Assembly (NCBI GenBank): GCA_015478665.1
Contig: JADMII010000001.1
Location: 62,001 to 126,000, forward strand
Direction: 5' to 3'
Source of the DNA: Dehalococcoidia bacterium
GTDB lineage: Bacteria > Chloroflexota > Dehalococcoidia > DSTF01 > JACRBR01
Length of the DNA: 64,000 nt
Position numbers and translations under genes: made by a program. Shown piece by piece: positions 1 through 8,723 of this stretch. The notes beneath the pieces are model-generated. The model was given only the letters and a program-made list of their open reading frames with translations. It had not been told where the DNA came from and did not search any database. Position 1 is the stretch's first letter. Every line of letters starts with the position of its first letter.

Positions 1-9
1 CCAACCACC

Positions 10-615
10 CTACCCGATCGTGCCTTTCGTGCTCGGCGCCTCGCCCGCACGCCGTGGGTCGAGGCGCGACGCCGCGCAGAGCGCCCGCCCGAGCGCCTTG
101 CACACCGCCTCCGCGCGATGGTGGTCGTTCGCGCCGGCGAGGACGCGCGCGTGCAGCGTCAGCCGCGCCTCCGCCGCGAAGGAGCAGAGCAGGTGCTCGA
201 CGAGTGACGCCGGCAGCTCGCCGATGCGCTCGAGCGTCCACGCGACGTCGAGCACGCAGTACGGCCTGCCGCTGATATCGACGGCGACCGACGCCAGCGC
301 CTCGTCGAGCGGCACGAGCGCATCCGCCATGCGGACGATGCCGGCGCGTTCACCGAGCGCGCGGTCGAAGGCCTGGCCGAGCGCGAGGCCCACGTCCTCG
401 ACGGTGTGATGCTCGTCGACGTGGAGGTCGCCGCTGGCGCTGACCTGCAGGTCGAAGAGGCCGTGCTTGCCGATCTGCTCGACGAGGTGGTCGAGCATGC
501 CGATGCCCGTCTGCGCCGACGCCTGGCCGCGGCCGTCGAGGTCGAGCGTCACCTCGACGCGCGTCTCCTTCGTCTCGCGGACGACGTGCGCCGCGCGATC
601 AGCCACAGACGTCAC
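10..615 (-). CDS. hisB: imidazoleglycerol-phosphate dehydratase HisB
   Basis: Dehydrates imidazole glycerol phosphate to imidazole acetol phosphate in cytoplasmic histidine synthesis. The frame opens further upstream, but I chose the GTG at 615 because the family's conserved block (R-x-T-x-E-T followed by the dimetal-site motif DEHHTVEDVG) then begins near residue 12 and the product is about 201 residues, the normal size for a monofunctional HisB. A second metal-site block, ANDHHRAEAVCKALGRA, lies near the C-terminus. No clear Shine-Dalgarno sequence precedes the GTG. It is the last visible his gene of the minus-strand cluster, about 210 bases downstream of hisC, and that gap shows nothing beyond short CTG-rich repeats. 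The product assignment is secure; the start is less so. Confidence 0.93.
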   Translation of the reverse strand: MTSVADRAAHVVRETKETRVEVTLDLDGRGQASAQTGIGMLDHLVEQIGKHGLFDLQVSASGDLHVDEHHTVEDVGLALGQAFDRALGERAGIVRMADALVPLDEALASVAVDISGRPYCVLDVAWTLERIGELPASLVEHLLCSFAAEARLTLHARVLAGANDHHRAEAVCKALGRALCAASRLDPRRAGEAPSTKGTIG

Positions 616-824
616 GCGTGACAGCAGCTGCGGTGAGAGGAACGGCAGGCTCCGCAGATGATGCAGCTGGCGAAGGGAACCGCGGACGGCGCAGATGGAG
701 GCCGATGTGCCGGGTTCGGGTTTGCAAGCCCGGCGTCCCGAAGGCTGCGTCGTCATTGCCGGCGATCGTCAGCCGGGCGACCTGTCGTCTCCTGTCTGCT
801 GTCTGCTGTTGCCTCGTGGGCACG

Positions 825-1937
825 TCACTCCCCCCGGAGCTCTCGCCCGATCTCGCGCAGCGCGCGGACGAGCGGCTCATTGTGCTCGGGCAAGCCGACG
901 CTGATGCGCAGGTGGTTGCGCAGGGCCGGCGCGTCGAAGTAGCGGACGAAGATGCCGCGCTTCGCGAGCCGCTCCTTCACCTCGAGCGCGTCGACGTCTT
1001 CGAGCCGGCAGAGGATGAAGTTGGCATCCGACGGGTACGCCGTGATCCAGTCGATCGCCTCGAGCAGGCCGGCGAGCGCGTTGCGCGTGCCGGCGATCCT
1101 GCAGGCACGCTCCGCCAGCAGCGGCGCATCGTCGAGCGCAGCCCGGGCGGCTACGCCGGCGGCGACGTTGAGGTTGTACGGCTGCTTAATCGTCATGAGG
1201 ACGGCGGCGAGCGCCGGCGACATGATGCCGTAGCCGGCGCGCAGCCCGGCGAGCCCTGCCCACTTGCTGAAGGTGCGCAGCACGACGAGGTTCTCGTGTT
1301 CGGACAGCAGCGGCAGCGCGGAGTGCTGCGTGCCCGCGAATTCGATGTATGCCTCGTCGACGACGACAAGGAGGCCGGTGTCGAGCAGGCGCTCGAGTTG
1401 CCCGGGCGGCAGGAGATTGCCCGTCGGGTTGTTCGGCGACGCGATGAAGATCGCCTTCGCGTCAGACGCCAGCTTCTCGATGCGCGGGACGTCGAGCGCG
1501 AAGCTCGCCTGGCGAGGCGCTTCGAGCACACGGGCGCCGGCGACCTGCGCCGAGAACAGGTACATGCCGAACGTCGGCGGGCAGTCGATGACGGCGTCCC
1601 CGGGCGCGATCACGGCGCGCAGGACGAGATCGATCAAGTCGTCGCTGCCGAGGCCGCAGACGATGCGCTCGTCGTCGACATGCAGGTAGGCGGCGAGCGC
1701 ATCGCGCAGGGCGCGCTGGTCGGGGTCGGGATAGATGTGGTAAGCGCGATAGGCAGCGAGCGCGGTGAGCGCCTTCGGCGAAGGGCCGAACGGGTTCTCG
1801 TTGCCGTCGAGCTTGAGCACATCAGCCGGCGCGATGCCGGCGCGCGCGGCGAGCACGTCCGTCGGCTCGATCGGCACGTAACCCGGGAGCTCGAGCAGGT
1901 CCGGGCGGATGAGCGCGCGGAGGTCGTGCTTGCGCAT
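825..1937 (-). CDS. hisC: histidinol-phosphate aminotransferase HisC
   Basis: PLP-dependent class I/II aminotransferase converting imidazole acetol phosphate and glutamate to histidinol phosphate. In the 370-residue product the cofactor-site pieces are in order: LDGNENPFGPS (43-53), the SPNNPTGN loop (167-174), VVDEAYIEF (192-200) and FSKWAGLAGLRAGYG, with the Schiff-base lysine at about K225. The C-terminal substrate arginine motif LRISVG is present. The start ATG at 1937 gives the expected family length. Upstream on the other strand is a frameshifted DinB-like gene, so hisC is separated from hisD by about 850 bases and probably has its own promoter. Confidence 0.95.
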   Translation of the reverse strand: MRKHDLRALIRPDLLELPGYVPIEPTDVLAARAGIAPADVLKLDGNENPFGPSPKALTALAAYRAYHIYPDPDQRALRDALAAYLHVDDERIVCGLGSDDLIDLVLRAVIAPGDAVIDCPPTFGMYLFSAQVAGARVLEAPRQASFALDVPRIEKLASDAKAIFIASPNNPTGNLLPPGQLERLLDTGLLVVVDEAYIEFAGTQHSALPLLSEHENLVVLRTFSKWAGLAGLRAGYGIMSPALAAVLMTIKQPYNLNVAAGVAARAALDDAPLLAERACRIAGTRNALAGLLEAIDWITAYPSDANFILCRLEDVDALEVKERLAKRGIFVRYFDAPALRNHLRISVGLPEHNEPLVRALREIGRELRGE

Positions 1938-1989
1938 GCGGCATGATAGCGCGCGACGCCCCTCGCGCGCGGTCGACTCGTGCCCGCTG

Positions 1990-2040
1990 ATTGGTGACCG
2001 GTGCCTGGTGACTGGTGAACGACAGGTGACTGGCGACCGC
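1990..2040. repeat. short GGTGACTGG-type repeat
   Basis: Several imperfect copies of GGTGACTGG/GGTGCCTGG occur back to back between hisC and the DinB-like gene. A related, longer run is found at 20590-20696 (partly on the opposite strand). It carries no open frame of its own. Confidence 0.5.
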
Positions 2041-2095
2041 GTCGCTGCTGCCGGCGACGGCGCCGCCCGGACGCGCTCGCTCGCCTACCGCAGGC

Positions 2096-2660
2096 GTGGT
2101 ATCTCAGGACGTGCAGCAGTCGACGGTCGTCCGGTTTTGCCTGATCTGCGGCGTCGAGCGGGAGCTGCCGGAGCCGCTGCTCGACGGGTTCGCGTGGGCG
2201 CCGGCGCTCATCGGCGAGGCCCTGGACGGCGCCATCCCGACGAGCGGCAACGACTGGAGGCCGGGCGAGGTGCTGGCCCATCTCGCAGACTCGGAGATCA
2301 ACTTCGGCGCGCGGCTGCGCTGCATCCTCGCCGAAGCGCAGCCGCTGATCGCGTCGTGGGACCAGGAGCGATGGGCGGAGGCGCTGCGCTACCGCGAACG
2401 CGACGTGGCGCTCGACCTGGCGACGTTCGTCGCCACGCGCGCGGCGAACATCGACGTGCTCCGCCGCGCCGGCGAGAGCGCTGTTTGCCCGTACGTACGT
2501 CCAGCCGGCGTACGGCTGGCAGCCGGGCGGGCCGCTGCCGCAGCGGGCGCGCACGCTCGGCGACCTCGTGCGGCACCGGGCGGACCACGACCTGCAGCAT
2601 CTTGCGCAACTCGCCTCCGGCGGCTCTGGCGCGCCTTCGCCGGTCGATGGCCGAAAGTAG
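2096..2660 (+). pseudogene. DinB-family (DinB_2-like) protein, frameshifted
   Basis: The first frame, from a GTG at 2096, reads a DinB/YfiT-like four-helix domain (for example WRPGEVLAHLADSEINFGAR and RDVALDLATFVATRAANIDV) up to about position 2476. The family-like C-terminal part (ARTYVQPAYGW, then DLVRHRADHDLQHLAQL with its metal-site histidines) continues only in another frame, ending at the TAG at 2658-2660. One extra base, or two missing, near 2470-2480 explains the break. Members are usually putative metal-dependent thiol-transferase or hydrolase-like proteins of unknown substrate. It may be a true pseudogene or a sequencing error. It lies opposite in strand to the his genes that flank it. 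Confidence 0.7.
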
Positions 2661-2794
2661 CGGCCGGCGGTTCTGTCTTCGGCGCGTCAGATGCGCGATG
2701 CTCGTGCTGCGGCAGGGGACTTGGCTGCTGGATCAACATTCAGCTACTGACGGAGCGCCACAGTCGACCATCCGCCGATGGCGCAGCCGCGCCG

Positions 2795-4126
2795 CTATTC
2801 TCCGCCGTTCAGGCGGAGCTCGATCGAGCGGGCGTGCGCCGTGAAGCCCTCGGCGCGGGCGATGGCGGCGGCGGCCGGGCCCATCTCCTGAAGACGCGCA
2901 GCGTCGACAGCGACCACGCTCGTGACCTTGAGGAAGTCATGGACGCCGAGCGGCGAGGCGTAGCGCGCGGCGCCCGACGTCGGCATCACGTGGCTCGGGC
3001 CGGCGGTGTAGTCGCCGAGCGATTCGGGCGCCTCGTCGCCGACGAAGATGCCGCCGGCGTTGCTGACGGTCGCGGCCACCGTCGCGGCGTCGCGCACGAG
3101 CAGGCAGAGGTGCTCGGGCGCATACTCGCTCGCCAGCTCGACGGCCTCGGCGACGCTGGCGACGACTGCGGCGCCGCCGCGCGCCTCGAACGAGACCCGC
3201 GCGATGTCCTCGCGCTCGAGCAGGCGCAGCTGACGTTCGACCTCGGCGCCGACGGCGGTCGCCATCGCGTCCGACGTCGTGAGGAGGATCGGCGTCGCCA
3301 GCTCGTCGTGTTCCGCCTGCGCGAGGAGGTCGGCTGCTGCCAGCACCGGGTTCGCGGCGTCATCGGCGATGACGATGGTCTCGCTGGGACCATAGAGCGC
3401 ATCGATGCCGACGGCGCCGAAGACTTCGCGCTTGGCCACGGTGACGAAGATGTTGCCTGGCCCGACGATCTTGTCGACGCGCGGCACGGTCTGTGTGCCG
3501 TACGCCATCGCGGCGATGCCCTCGGCGCCGCCGCCGCAGAAGACGCGGTCGACGCCGGCGATCCCCGCGGCGGCGAGCTTGAGCGGCGCGACGCGGCCGT
3601 CCGGGCCGGCCGGGCTCATCATGATCAGCTCGCTCACGCCGGCGACCTTCGCCGGGATCGCCGTCATCAGCACGGACGACGGGTACACGGCGCCGGGGGA
3701 CGTCGGCACGTACATACCGACGCGCTCGACAGCCCGCACCTGCATGCCGATGCCGTCGCGGCTGAACGAGCGCGACGAGTGCTCGCGCTGGAGCTCGTGG
3801 TAGGCGCGGATGTGCCGGGCGGCTTCACGCAGCGCGACGAGGAGGCCTGCATCGACTTCCGCGGCGGCCGCGGTGACCTCGTCGCGGCTGACTTCGAAGG
3901 AGCGGAGCGCGGCGCCCGTGAACGCGCGCGTGTACGAGGCCAGCGCTTCGTCGCCGTCGCGCCGCACGTCGTCGATGATGCGCCGCACCTGCTGCTCGAC
4001 CGGGAGGTCGGCGCCGAAGAGCACGGCGTTCTTCTCCCGGATGTGCGGCGGCAGCTCGGTCTCGCCGATCGGCTGCCGGCGAAGGAGCGTCGCGCGCGCC
4101 TCCGCGGCGCCGTGCAGGATCTTCAT
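2795..4126 (-). CDS. hisD: histidinol dehydrogenase HisD
   Basis: Zinc enzyme that oxidises L-histidinol to histidine in two NAD-dependent steps. The 443-residue product has the expected landmarks: GPGNIFVTVAKREVFG (222-237), the zinc-site QAEHD (270-274), the general acid/base pair in EYAPEHL (334-340, E338/H339), GDYTAGPSHVMPT (371-383) with the Asp ligand, and the C-terminal histidine in FTAHARSIE (about H431). The start ATG at 4126 gives normal family length. Upstream, 163 bases without a gene separate it from the phospholipase-like gene, so it may be expressed from the hisZ promoter or from its own. Confidence 0.96.
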   Translation of the reverse strand: MKILHGAAEARATLLRRQPIGETELPPHIREKNAVLFGADLPVEQQVRRIIDDVRRDGDEALASYTRAFTGAALRSFEVSRDEVTAAAAEVDAGLLVALREAARHIRAYHELQREHSSRSFSRDGIGMQVRAVERVGMYVPTSPGAVYPSSVLMTAIPAKVAGVSELIMMSPAGPDGRVAPLKLAAAGIAGVDRVFCGGGAEGIAAMAYGTQTVPRVDKIVGPGNIFVTVAKREVFGAVGIDALYGPSETIVIADDAANPVLAAADLLAQAEHDELATPILLTTSDAMATAVGAEVERQLRLLEREDIARVSFEARGGAAVVASVAEAVELASEYAPEHLCLLVRDAATVAATVSNAGGIFVGDEAPESLGDYTAGPSHVMPTSGAARYASPLGVHDFLKVTSVVAVDAARLQEMGPAAAAIARAEGFTAHARSIELRLNGGE

Positions 4127-4289
4127 GCGCGGCCCTCACCGCCGGTCCCTCCGGGCGCGAGGGGATCTGTCGTGCCGTGGGACGGGAGCCGTGCGCGGAG
4201 CGACCGGCGCGCGGCCAACGCGAATGAGCGGGGCGGTGTTCCGGCCTCCAGCCAGCCTCCAGCCTCAGTCCGTGTGAGGGGACGCGCGC

Positions 4290-5033
4290 TCATGCCAAAT
4301 ACTCCCGGATGACGCCACGCGCCTTCTGCTTCGCGCTGTCGAGGTATTCGCGGATACGCTCTTCGCCCACGCGGTCGATGGTGCCGCGCAGCAGCTCATC
4401 GGCGTGCTGCTCCATGAAGCCGGCGATCGCGGCTTCGCCGATGCCCGCCGACTGCAGATGACGCGACATCATGCGCTCGAAGTGCGGCGCCGTGCTGATC
4501 ACCTCGACCTGCCTGTCGCGCCAGTCGCGCAGGACGTCGCCGGCGATGAAGTCGACCGCCAGCTCGAGGGAGGTCTCGCTGAGCGCACGGCGGATATCGT
4601 CGGTCGCCTCGGCGTCGGTGCGCTGCTCGCGGTCGAGGTGGAGCTGCAGCAGGCGGTCCATGACGTCGGCCATCAGCTCGTCGCCCAGCAGGCCGCCCTT
4701 GCCGAAGTACTGGCGGTAGATCTGCGTGATGTACTCCTCATCAAGGACGAGGTGCGAGATGTAACCGGCGACGAAGGCGGCGGTCGCGTCGTCGAGCGCG
4801 CGCGCGTCGCGCAGGCCGGGCTCCTGCTCGAAGAGACGCCGCACACCGCTCTGCTCGCCGAGACACTGCAGGTCGAAGAAGTGCGTCCGCGCGCGGTCCC
4901 AGCGCGTCAGGATCCGGATGTCCGGCGTCGTCGCGCCGAGATAGTAGGCCCCGCGGTCCGCATCCAGAGTCGCGGAATCGAGATCCGCGGCAAGCGAGCG
5001 GGCGACGACCATGTGCAGGCCGAGCGGCGGCAT
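4290..5033 (-). CDS. zinc-dependent phospholipase C-like protein
   Basis: 247-residue protein of the zinc-dependent phospholipase C/nuclease-like fold (PF00882 type): N-terminal LGLHMVVARSL, then GATTPDIR, RTHFFDLQ and GYISHLVLDEEY place His and Asp residues where this family binds zinc. No signal peptide is visible, so it is probably cytoplasmic, unlike classical secreted PLCs. The frame extends into hisG, but the ATG at 5033, two bases after the hisG stop, is the natural start and implies translational coupling. Substrate is unknown. A role in histidine synthesis is not established; the family is a common orphan in high-GC bacteria. Confidence 0.75.
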   Translation of the reverse strand: MPPLGLHMVVARSLAADLDSATLDADRGAYYLGATTPDIRILTRWDRARTHFFDLQCLGEQSGVRRLFEQEPGLRDARALDDATAAFVAGYISHLVLDEEYITQIYRQYFGKGGLLGDELMADVMDRLLQLHLDREQRTDAEATDDIRRALSETSLELAVDFIAGDVLRDWRDRQVEVISTAPHFERMMSRHLQSAGIGEAAIAGFMEQHADELLRGTIDRVGEERIREYLDSAKQKARGVIREYLA

Positions 5034-5035
5034 CG

Positions 5036-6424
5036 CTATCGCCTCCCGGCGGCGGCCGGCGCGAGCGCGGCGGCCCGGAAGCGCTCGACGAGCGCATCGA
5101 ACACGTCGCCGCGCGCGCCGTGCGGGCGGGACTTGTTGGCGATCAGGCAGTTGGTCGATTCGAAGAAGCGCTCGAGCACCGTGAGGTTGTTGGCGCGCAC
5201 GCTCGAACCGGTGTCGATGCCTTCGATCAGGATCTCCGCGTCGTCGGGGACGAAGCCCTCCGACGCGCCAGCGATCGGGATGACGCTGTAGCGGCCGGCG
5301 TGGCGTTCGCGCGCGAAGTGATCGGCGATGTTCGCGTACTCGCTCGCGACACGGATCGGCGCCTGCGGCGAGCGCGCCCGCCACTCGCGGATCGCGCCCG
5401 CGACATCGTTCGCGGCGACGTCCTTCACGATCGCCGCGAGCCCGTAGCGGCAGCGCCCGAGGTCGACCACCTGCTCAACCGGGCTCGACGGAAACTCGAC
5501 GAGGTGGTCGAAGAGCCAGTCGCGCCCCGTCACCGCAAGATCGAACTGGCCGAGCGCGACCTGCTGCGCCATGTCTTGCGGCCGGATCACCTTCACCTCG
5601 ACGCCGTCGACGTCGATCCCCGGGCGGCGCACGAGCGGGCCGTCGTCGTAGCCGTGGACGCGGACGCCGGCAGCGTGCAGCACCGCGACGGCGTCCGGCT
5701 GCTGGTGGCCGTCCGGAAGGGCGATGCGCACGACGCCGCGCGGCGCCGCGTCCGCGAAGGGCAGGTCGAGCTTCGGCGGCACGCTGAGCGCCGCGCTGCT
5801 GTCAGCGCCGCCGCCGCCCTCGAGCAGGCGCGCCAGCGAGCGCGACAGATCCCTGGCCGCGATGCTGCGGCGGTTCGCGATGAGGCAGGCCGAGCTGCGC
5901 AGCACCGGCCAGAGCGGTCGCAGGCCGAGCGCTTCGACCGCGGCGGCGTCGCGGGCGGCGATCAGCGCGAGATCTGCGTCTTCCGGCGGGTAGGCCTCCG
6001 CAGCGCCGTGGAGGCCGAAGACGCGATAGCGCGCCAGCCGCATGCGCCGGGCGACGGCGATGGCGACGTTCGCGTACTCACTGACGATGCGCAACGAGGG
6101 CGCGCAGCGGTCGCCGGCGGCCGCGAGCCACAGCGTGAATGCACCGTAGCCCAGGTCGCGCAGCCGCACGACGTCATGGCCGGGGAAGCGCTGCGTCAGC
6201 TCTTCGATCCAACCGGAGGAGCAGATGCCGATGTCGTACTGGCCGAGCGCGACCTGCACAGGGATGTCCTTTTCCCGGAAGACGCGGGCGACGCCGCCAT
6301 CATCGAGCGAAAAGCGGAGGGCGCGCGAGCCGGAAGCGTAGTCAGCGATGCCGCAGCCGGCGGCTTCCAGGAACGCCGCCGAGTCGCGGCGCAGGTCGCC
6401 CGTCGGCAGCGCGAGGCGGATCAT
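5036..6424 (-). CDS. hisG: tandem-domain ATP phosphoribosyltransferase HisG
   Basis: First committed step of histidine synthesis (ATP + PRPP). The 462-residue protein contains two HisG catalytic-type domains end to end instead of one domain of about 200-220 residues. Domain 1 covers roughly 1-200 and domain 2 roughly 230-445; both show VQVALGQ/QQVALGQ, SEYAN and a closing LIAN element (181-184 and 427-430). Only domain 2 keeps the PRPP-loop signature, IEGIDTGSSVRANNL (400-414). In domain 1 the same place reads IAARDAAAVEALGLRP, so it looks non-catalytic. No C-terminal long-form HisG regulatory domain is present, in keeping with the hisZ gene just upstream, which overlaps the start (ATGA). Confidence 0.88.
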   Translation of the reverse strand: MIRLALPTGDLRRDSAAFLEAAGCGIADYASGSRALRFSLDDGGVARVFREKDIPVQVALGQYDIGICSSGWIEELTQRFPGHDVVRLRDLGYGAFTLWLAAAGDRCAPSLRIVSEYANVAIAVARRMRLARYRVFGLHGAAEAYPPEDADLALIAARDAAAVEALGLRPLWPVLRSSACLIANRRSIAARDLSRSLARLLEGGGGADSSAALSVPPKLDLPFADAAPRGVVRIALPDGHQQPDAVAVLHAAGVRVHGYDDGPLVRRPGIDVDGVEVKVIRPQDMAQQVALGQFDLAVTGRDWLFDHLVEFPSSPVEQVVDLGRCRYGLAAIVKDVAANDVAGAIREWRARSPQAPIRVASEYANIADHFARERHAGRYSVIPIAGASEGFVPDDAEILIEGIDTGSSVRANNLTVLERFFESTNCLIANKSRPHGARGDVFDALVERFRAAALAPAAAGRR

Positions 6425-7653
6425 CGCCCGCGTCCCAGCTCGCCGATGACGTCGTCGACGCTGTGCAACACGAGGCCGCGGCCGTCGCGGTCGAGCGTGA
6501 AGCCGCCATCGGCGCCGCGGCAGATGAGGCGATGCCCGCGCGACGCTGCGCCGGCGATCGTCGCGACGCTGATGCCGGCGGCGCGCAACGCGGCGGCTGC
6601 GGCGAGCGCCGCTGCGTGGTCGCGCGGACTGTCGGACTCCGGCTCGATGGCGATGCCCGGGGCAGGTGGCGGGTCGCCGCGAGTGAGGTCGGCGAGCGGC
6701 TGCACGAAGAGCGCGAACCCGGACGCCGGCACGCCGGCGCCCCCCACGAGGGCGATCAGCTCGTCGTAGCGGCCGCCGGCGCCGACGCGCTGGCCCGCGC
6801 TCTCGAAGCTCATGACGGTGCCCGAGTAGTACTCGAAGCGGCGGGCGAGCACGGCGCTGATGCGGGGCGCGACGCCGGACGCTTCGAGCACCTCGACGAT
6901 GAACGCCAGCTCGTCGAGCGGGCCGGCAAGCGCCGGAATCGCGCCGGCGAGCGACGCGCGCACGTTCTGCACGTAGCCGAGTCCCGCCCCCTCGATCTCG
7001 AAGAGCAGGCGCAGCGGCGCGTTGAGCTGCGGCAGCCGCGCCTCGATCTCGTCGACGACGGTGAGGTCGCCGTCGAGCAGACGGTCGTACGCCGCGGACT
7101 GCGCGTCGGCGGGCAGCCCCGCGGCGGCGAGCACCACGCGGACGATGCCGGCGTGCGACAGACGCACGGTGACACGCGGCAGGTCGAGCGCCGCGAGCGC
7201 GTCGAGCGCCAGGGCCACCAGCTCGATGTCGCCGGCGCGGCCGGTGTCGCCGATCAGCTCGACGCCGCACTGCCACTCCTCGCGCGACGCGCCGTCATCG
7301 GTGAAGCGCAGGACGGGCTGGCTGTAGAAGAGCTTCGCAACGCCGGGCGAAGCGAGCCGCTCGCTGTAGAGGCGGGCGGCGGCGATCGTCGAGTCCGGGC
7401 GGAGGACGACGCGCTCGCCGCTCCAGCCGTCCCAGTCGAGGAAGGAGTAGACGTGGTCGAGGGTCTGCGGCGAGAGCGTGCCGGCGGCGGTGAAGAGGTG
7501 GAGCGGCTCGATGACCGGGGTGCGCACTTCGCCGTAGCCCCAGCGGCGGCAGGCGGCCGCGAACGCCGCCTCGATGCGGCGGAGGCGCGCCATCTCGTCG
7601 GGGAGCACATCGCGCATTCCCCGCGCCCGCTGGGTGCTGGCAACCTCTGGCAT
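6421..7653 (-). CDS. hisZ: ATP phosphoribosyltransferase regulatory subunit HisZ
   Basis: 410-residue class II histidyl-tRNA synthetase-like protein. It has the N-terminal RGMRDVLPDEM block, a motif 2 region (FYSQPVLRF, then EEWQCGVELIG), RRFEYYSGTVM and GGRYDEL, with only a short, diverged C-terminal region in place of the anticodon-binding domain. Motif 2 lacks the usual HisRS arginine context. This paralogue type acts as the regulatory subunit that short-form HisG needs. The 4-base overlap with hisG supports HisZ over a true HisS. It is the first gene of the operon, with a candidate promoter at 7701-7730. A HisRS function cannot be fully excluded from sequence alone. Confidence 0.83.
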   Translation of the reverse strand: MPEVASTQRARGMRDVLPDEMARLRRIEAAFAAACRRWGYGEVRTPVIEPLHLFTAAGTLSPQTLDHVYSFLDWDGWSGERVVLRPDSTIAAARLYSERLASPGVAKLFYSQPVLRFTDDGASREEWQCGVELIGDTGRAGDIELVALALDALAALDLPRVTVRLSHAGIVRVVLAAAGLPADAQSAAYDRLLDGDLTVVDEIEARLPQLNAPLRLLFEIEGAGLGYVQNVRASLAGAIPALAGPLDELAFIVEVLEASGVAPRISAVLARRFEYYSGTVMSFESAGQRVGAGGRYDELIALVGGAGVPASGFALFVQPLADLTRGDPPPAPGIAIEPESDSPRDHAAALAAAAALRAAGISVATIAGAASRGHRLICRGADGGFTLDRDGRGLVLHSVDDVIGELGRGR

Positions 7654-7673
7654 CTCGAGTCTCGCAACGCATC

Positions 7674-7694
7674 ATCCCCGCCGGCGGCGGGGAT
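7674..7694 (-). other. GC-rich hairpin in hisZ leader
   Basis: Perfect 9-bp stem (ATCCCCGCC paired with GGCGGGGAT) with a 3-base loop, lying right where a transcript from the 7701-7730 promoter would begin. It could stabilise the 5' end, or terminate transcription from the broken gene upstream. No T-run follows it. Confidence 0.5.
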
Positions 7695-7700
7695 CAGCGC

Positions 7701-7730
7701 AGTCTATCCAACGTCGCGGCATGCGGACAA
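7701..7730 (-). promoter_or_regulatory. candidate promoter of hisZ-hisG operon
   Basis: On the minus strand, TTGTCC (7730-7725) and TAGACT (7706-7701) are 18 bases apart, close to a sigma-70 type -35/-10 pair, about 48 bases before the hisZ ATG. Confidence 0.45.
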
Positions 7731-7950
7731 TCGGCGCAGGCACACGCATACGCGCTTCGGGACAGGGCTCGCTTGCAGGCGACGGGGTCCGTCACGTCGA
7801 AGCTGAGATAGCGCGCAGAGACGGAGAGCCGGAGGAGTCCCGAAGGATGAACGCCGTCGCGGCGGATGACCCGCGGCGCCTCCCCGCCGCCGCGGCGGAG
7901 GTGGCGACCGGCGATGATACGACCTTCGAGGAAATGACGGACTATGCCCG

Positions 7951-8538
7951 CTACGGTGCGGTCACCATTCGCTGAGCCACCGCCGTCCCGTACGCGTCCG
8001 CTTGCTTCGTCGCCAGGGCAGCGCGTTCGCCGGCGGTAGGCGTCGCGGACACGGGCGCGGCCGATGACGGTCCCGTTGTAGCCGTCGATGTACAGCGTCA
8101 TCTGGATGAACCTCTGCGGCCCCACGCCCGGCGGCGCCGACGACGCCAGCTCCGTGAACGTTCCGGACGCGCTGACGACCCGGATCGGGTAATCGCCGGC
8201 GTAGGGAGAGCGCATCGACCCAGGCGCGGTGATATCGCCGCTGAGGGCGCCGAACGGCTTAGCGTCGCTTGAACGGTGCCCGGTGTGATGCCCTGACCCC
8301 GTGACAGGCCGCCTGTGAGCACCCGAATCGCGGCATCGGCGCTGATGCTGGCGGCGCCGCTTGCCGGCCGCGACGTACCGGGCGGAGCCGGTGTGAAGCG
8401 AGCGGGCTTGATGGCGACCGTCGTCGCCAGGCCGCCGGCACTGGATGCCGCGAAGGGACGCACGACGACGACGACAGCCGACGCAGCGGCAACGGCCGCG
8501 ATGAATGCGACGATCGGCAGCAGCAGCTTCAGACGCAT
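7951..8538 (-). pseudogene. membrane-anchored/exported protein, twice frameshifted
   Basis: Starts at the ATG at 8538, after a GAGG ribosome site, with a signal-anchor sequence (LLLPIVAFIAAVAAASAVVV). Reading then has to change frame near 8270-8280 (to KPFGALSGDITAPGSM and SPYAGDYPIRVVSASGTFTE), and again near 8040 to reach ATPTAGERAALATKQADAYG and a TAG at 7951-7953. In each segment one frame reads as a coherent exported protein with a beta-rich middle and an alanine-rich helix at the end. I do not recognise the family. Two frameshifts in one gene mean either decay or poor local sequence quality. Confidence 0.5.
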
Positions 8539-8723
8539 GAGTGATCCTCGATTCCCGACGCAATATTGCTGGAGAGGCGTTCACGCTGTTCCCGGGGGCC
8601 CGGGTCTCGCGCCGGCGTCGAGATGTAGTCGCTCTCACCGAGCGAGACGACCGCGCGCATGATCAGCAGCGCCAGCGGGACGGAGAGCAGAAACCGCCGG
8701 AGCTTGCACCCGGGCACTCTCAT
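8529..8723 (-). CDS. small hypothetical protein with N-terminal hydrophobic segment
   Basis: 64 codons opening with a basic N-terminus and a hydrophobic stretch (RRFLLSVPLALLIMRAVVSL), preceded by a good GGGGAGGA ribosome site six to seven bases before the ATG. Its stop overlaps the start of the exported-protein gene at 8538, as in coupled genes. No family recognised. It may encode a small membrane protein or simply be a leader frame. Confidence 0.4.
   Translation of the reverse strand: MRVPGCKLRRFLLSVPLALLIMRAVVSLGESDYISTPARDPGPREQRERLSSNIASGIEDHSCV

Noticed and set aside
618-1946. Long plus-strand open frame opposite hisC
   Set aside because: Antisense shadow: low-complexity Arg/Ala/Val-rich translation typical of high-GC DNA, while the minus strand has full HisC motifs.
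2661-4312. Extension of the DinB-like frame through the hisD region
   Set aside because: After the frameshift point the translation has no conserved blocks and lies opposite the clear hisD gene.
6421-7653. True histidyl-tRNA synthetase HisS
   Set aside because: Weak motif 2, shortened C-terminal region and start-stop overlap with hisG favour HisZ; the alternative is kept in the entry as a small possibility.
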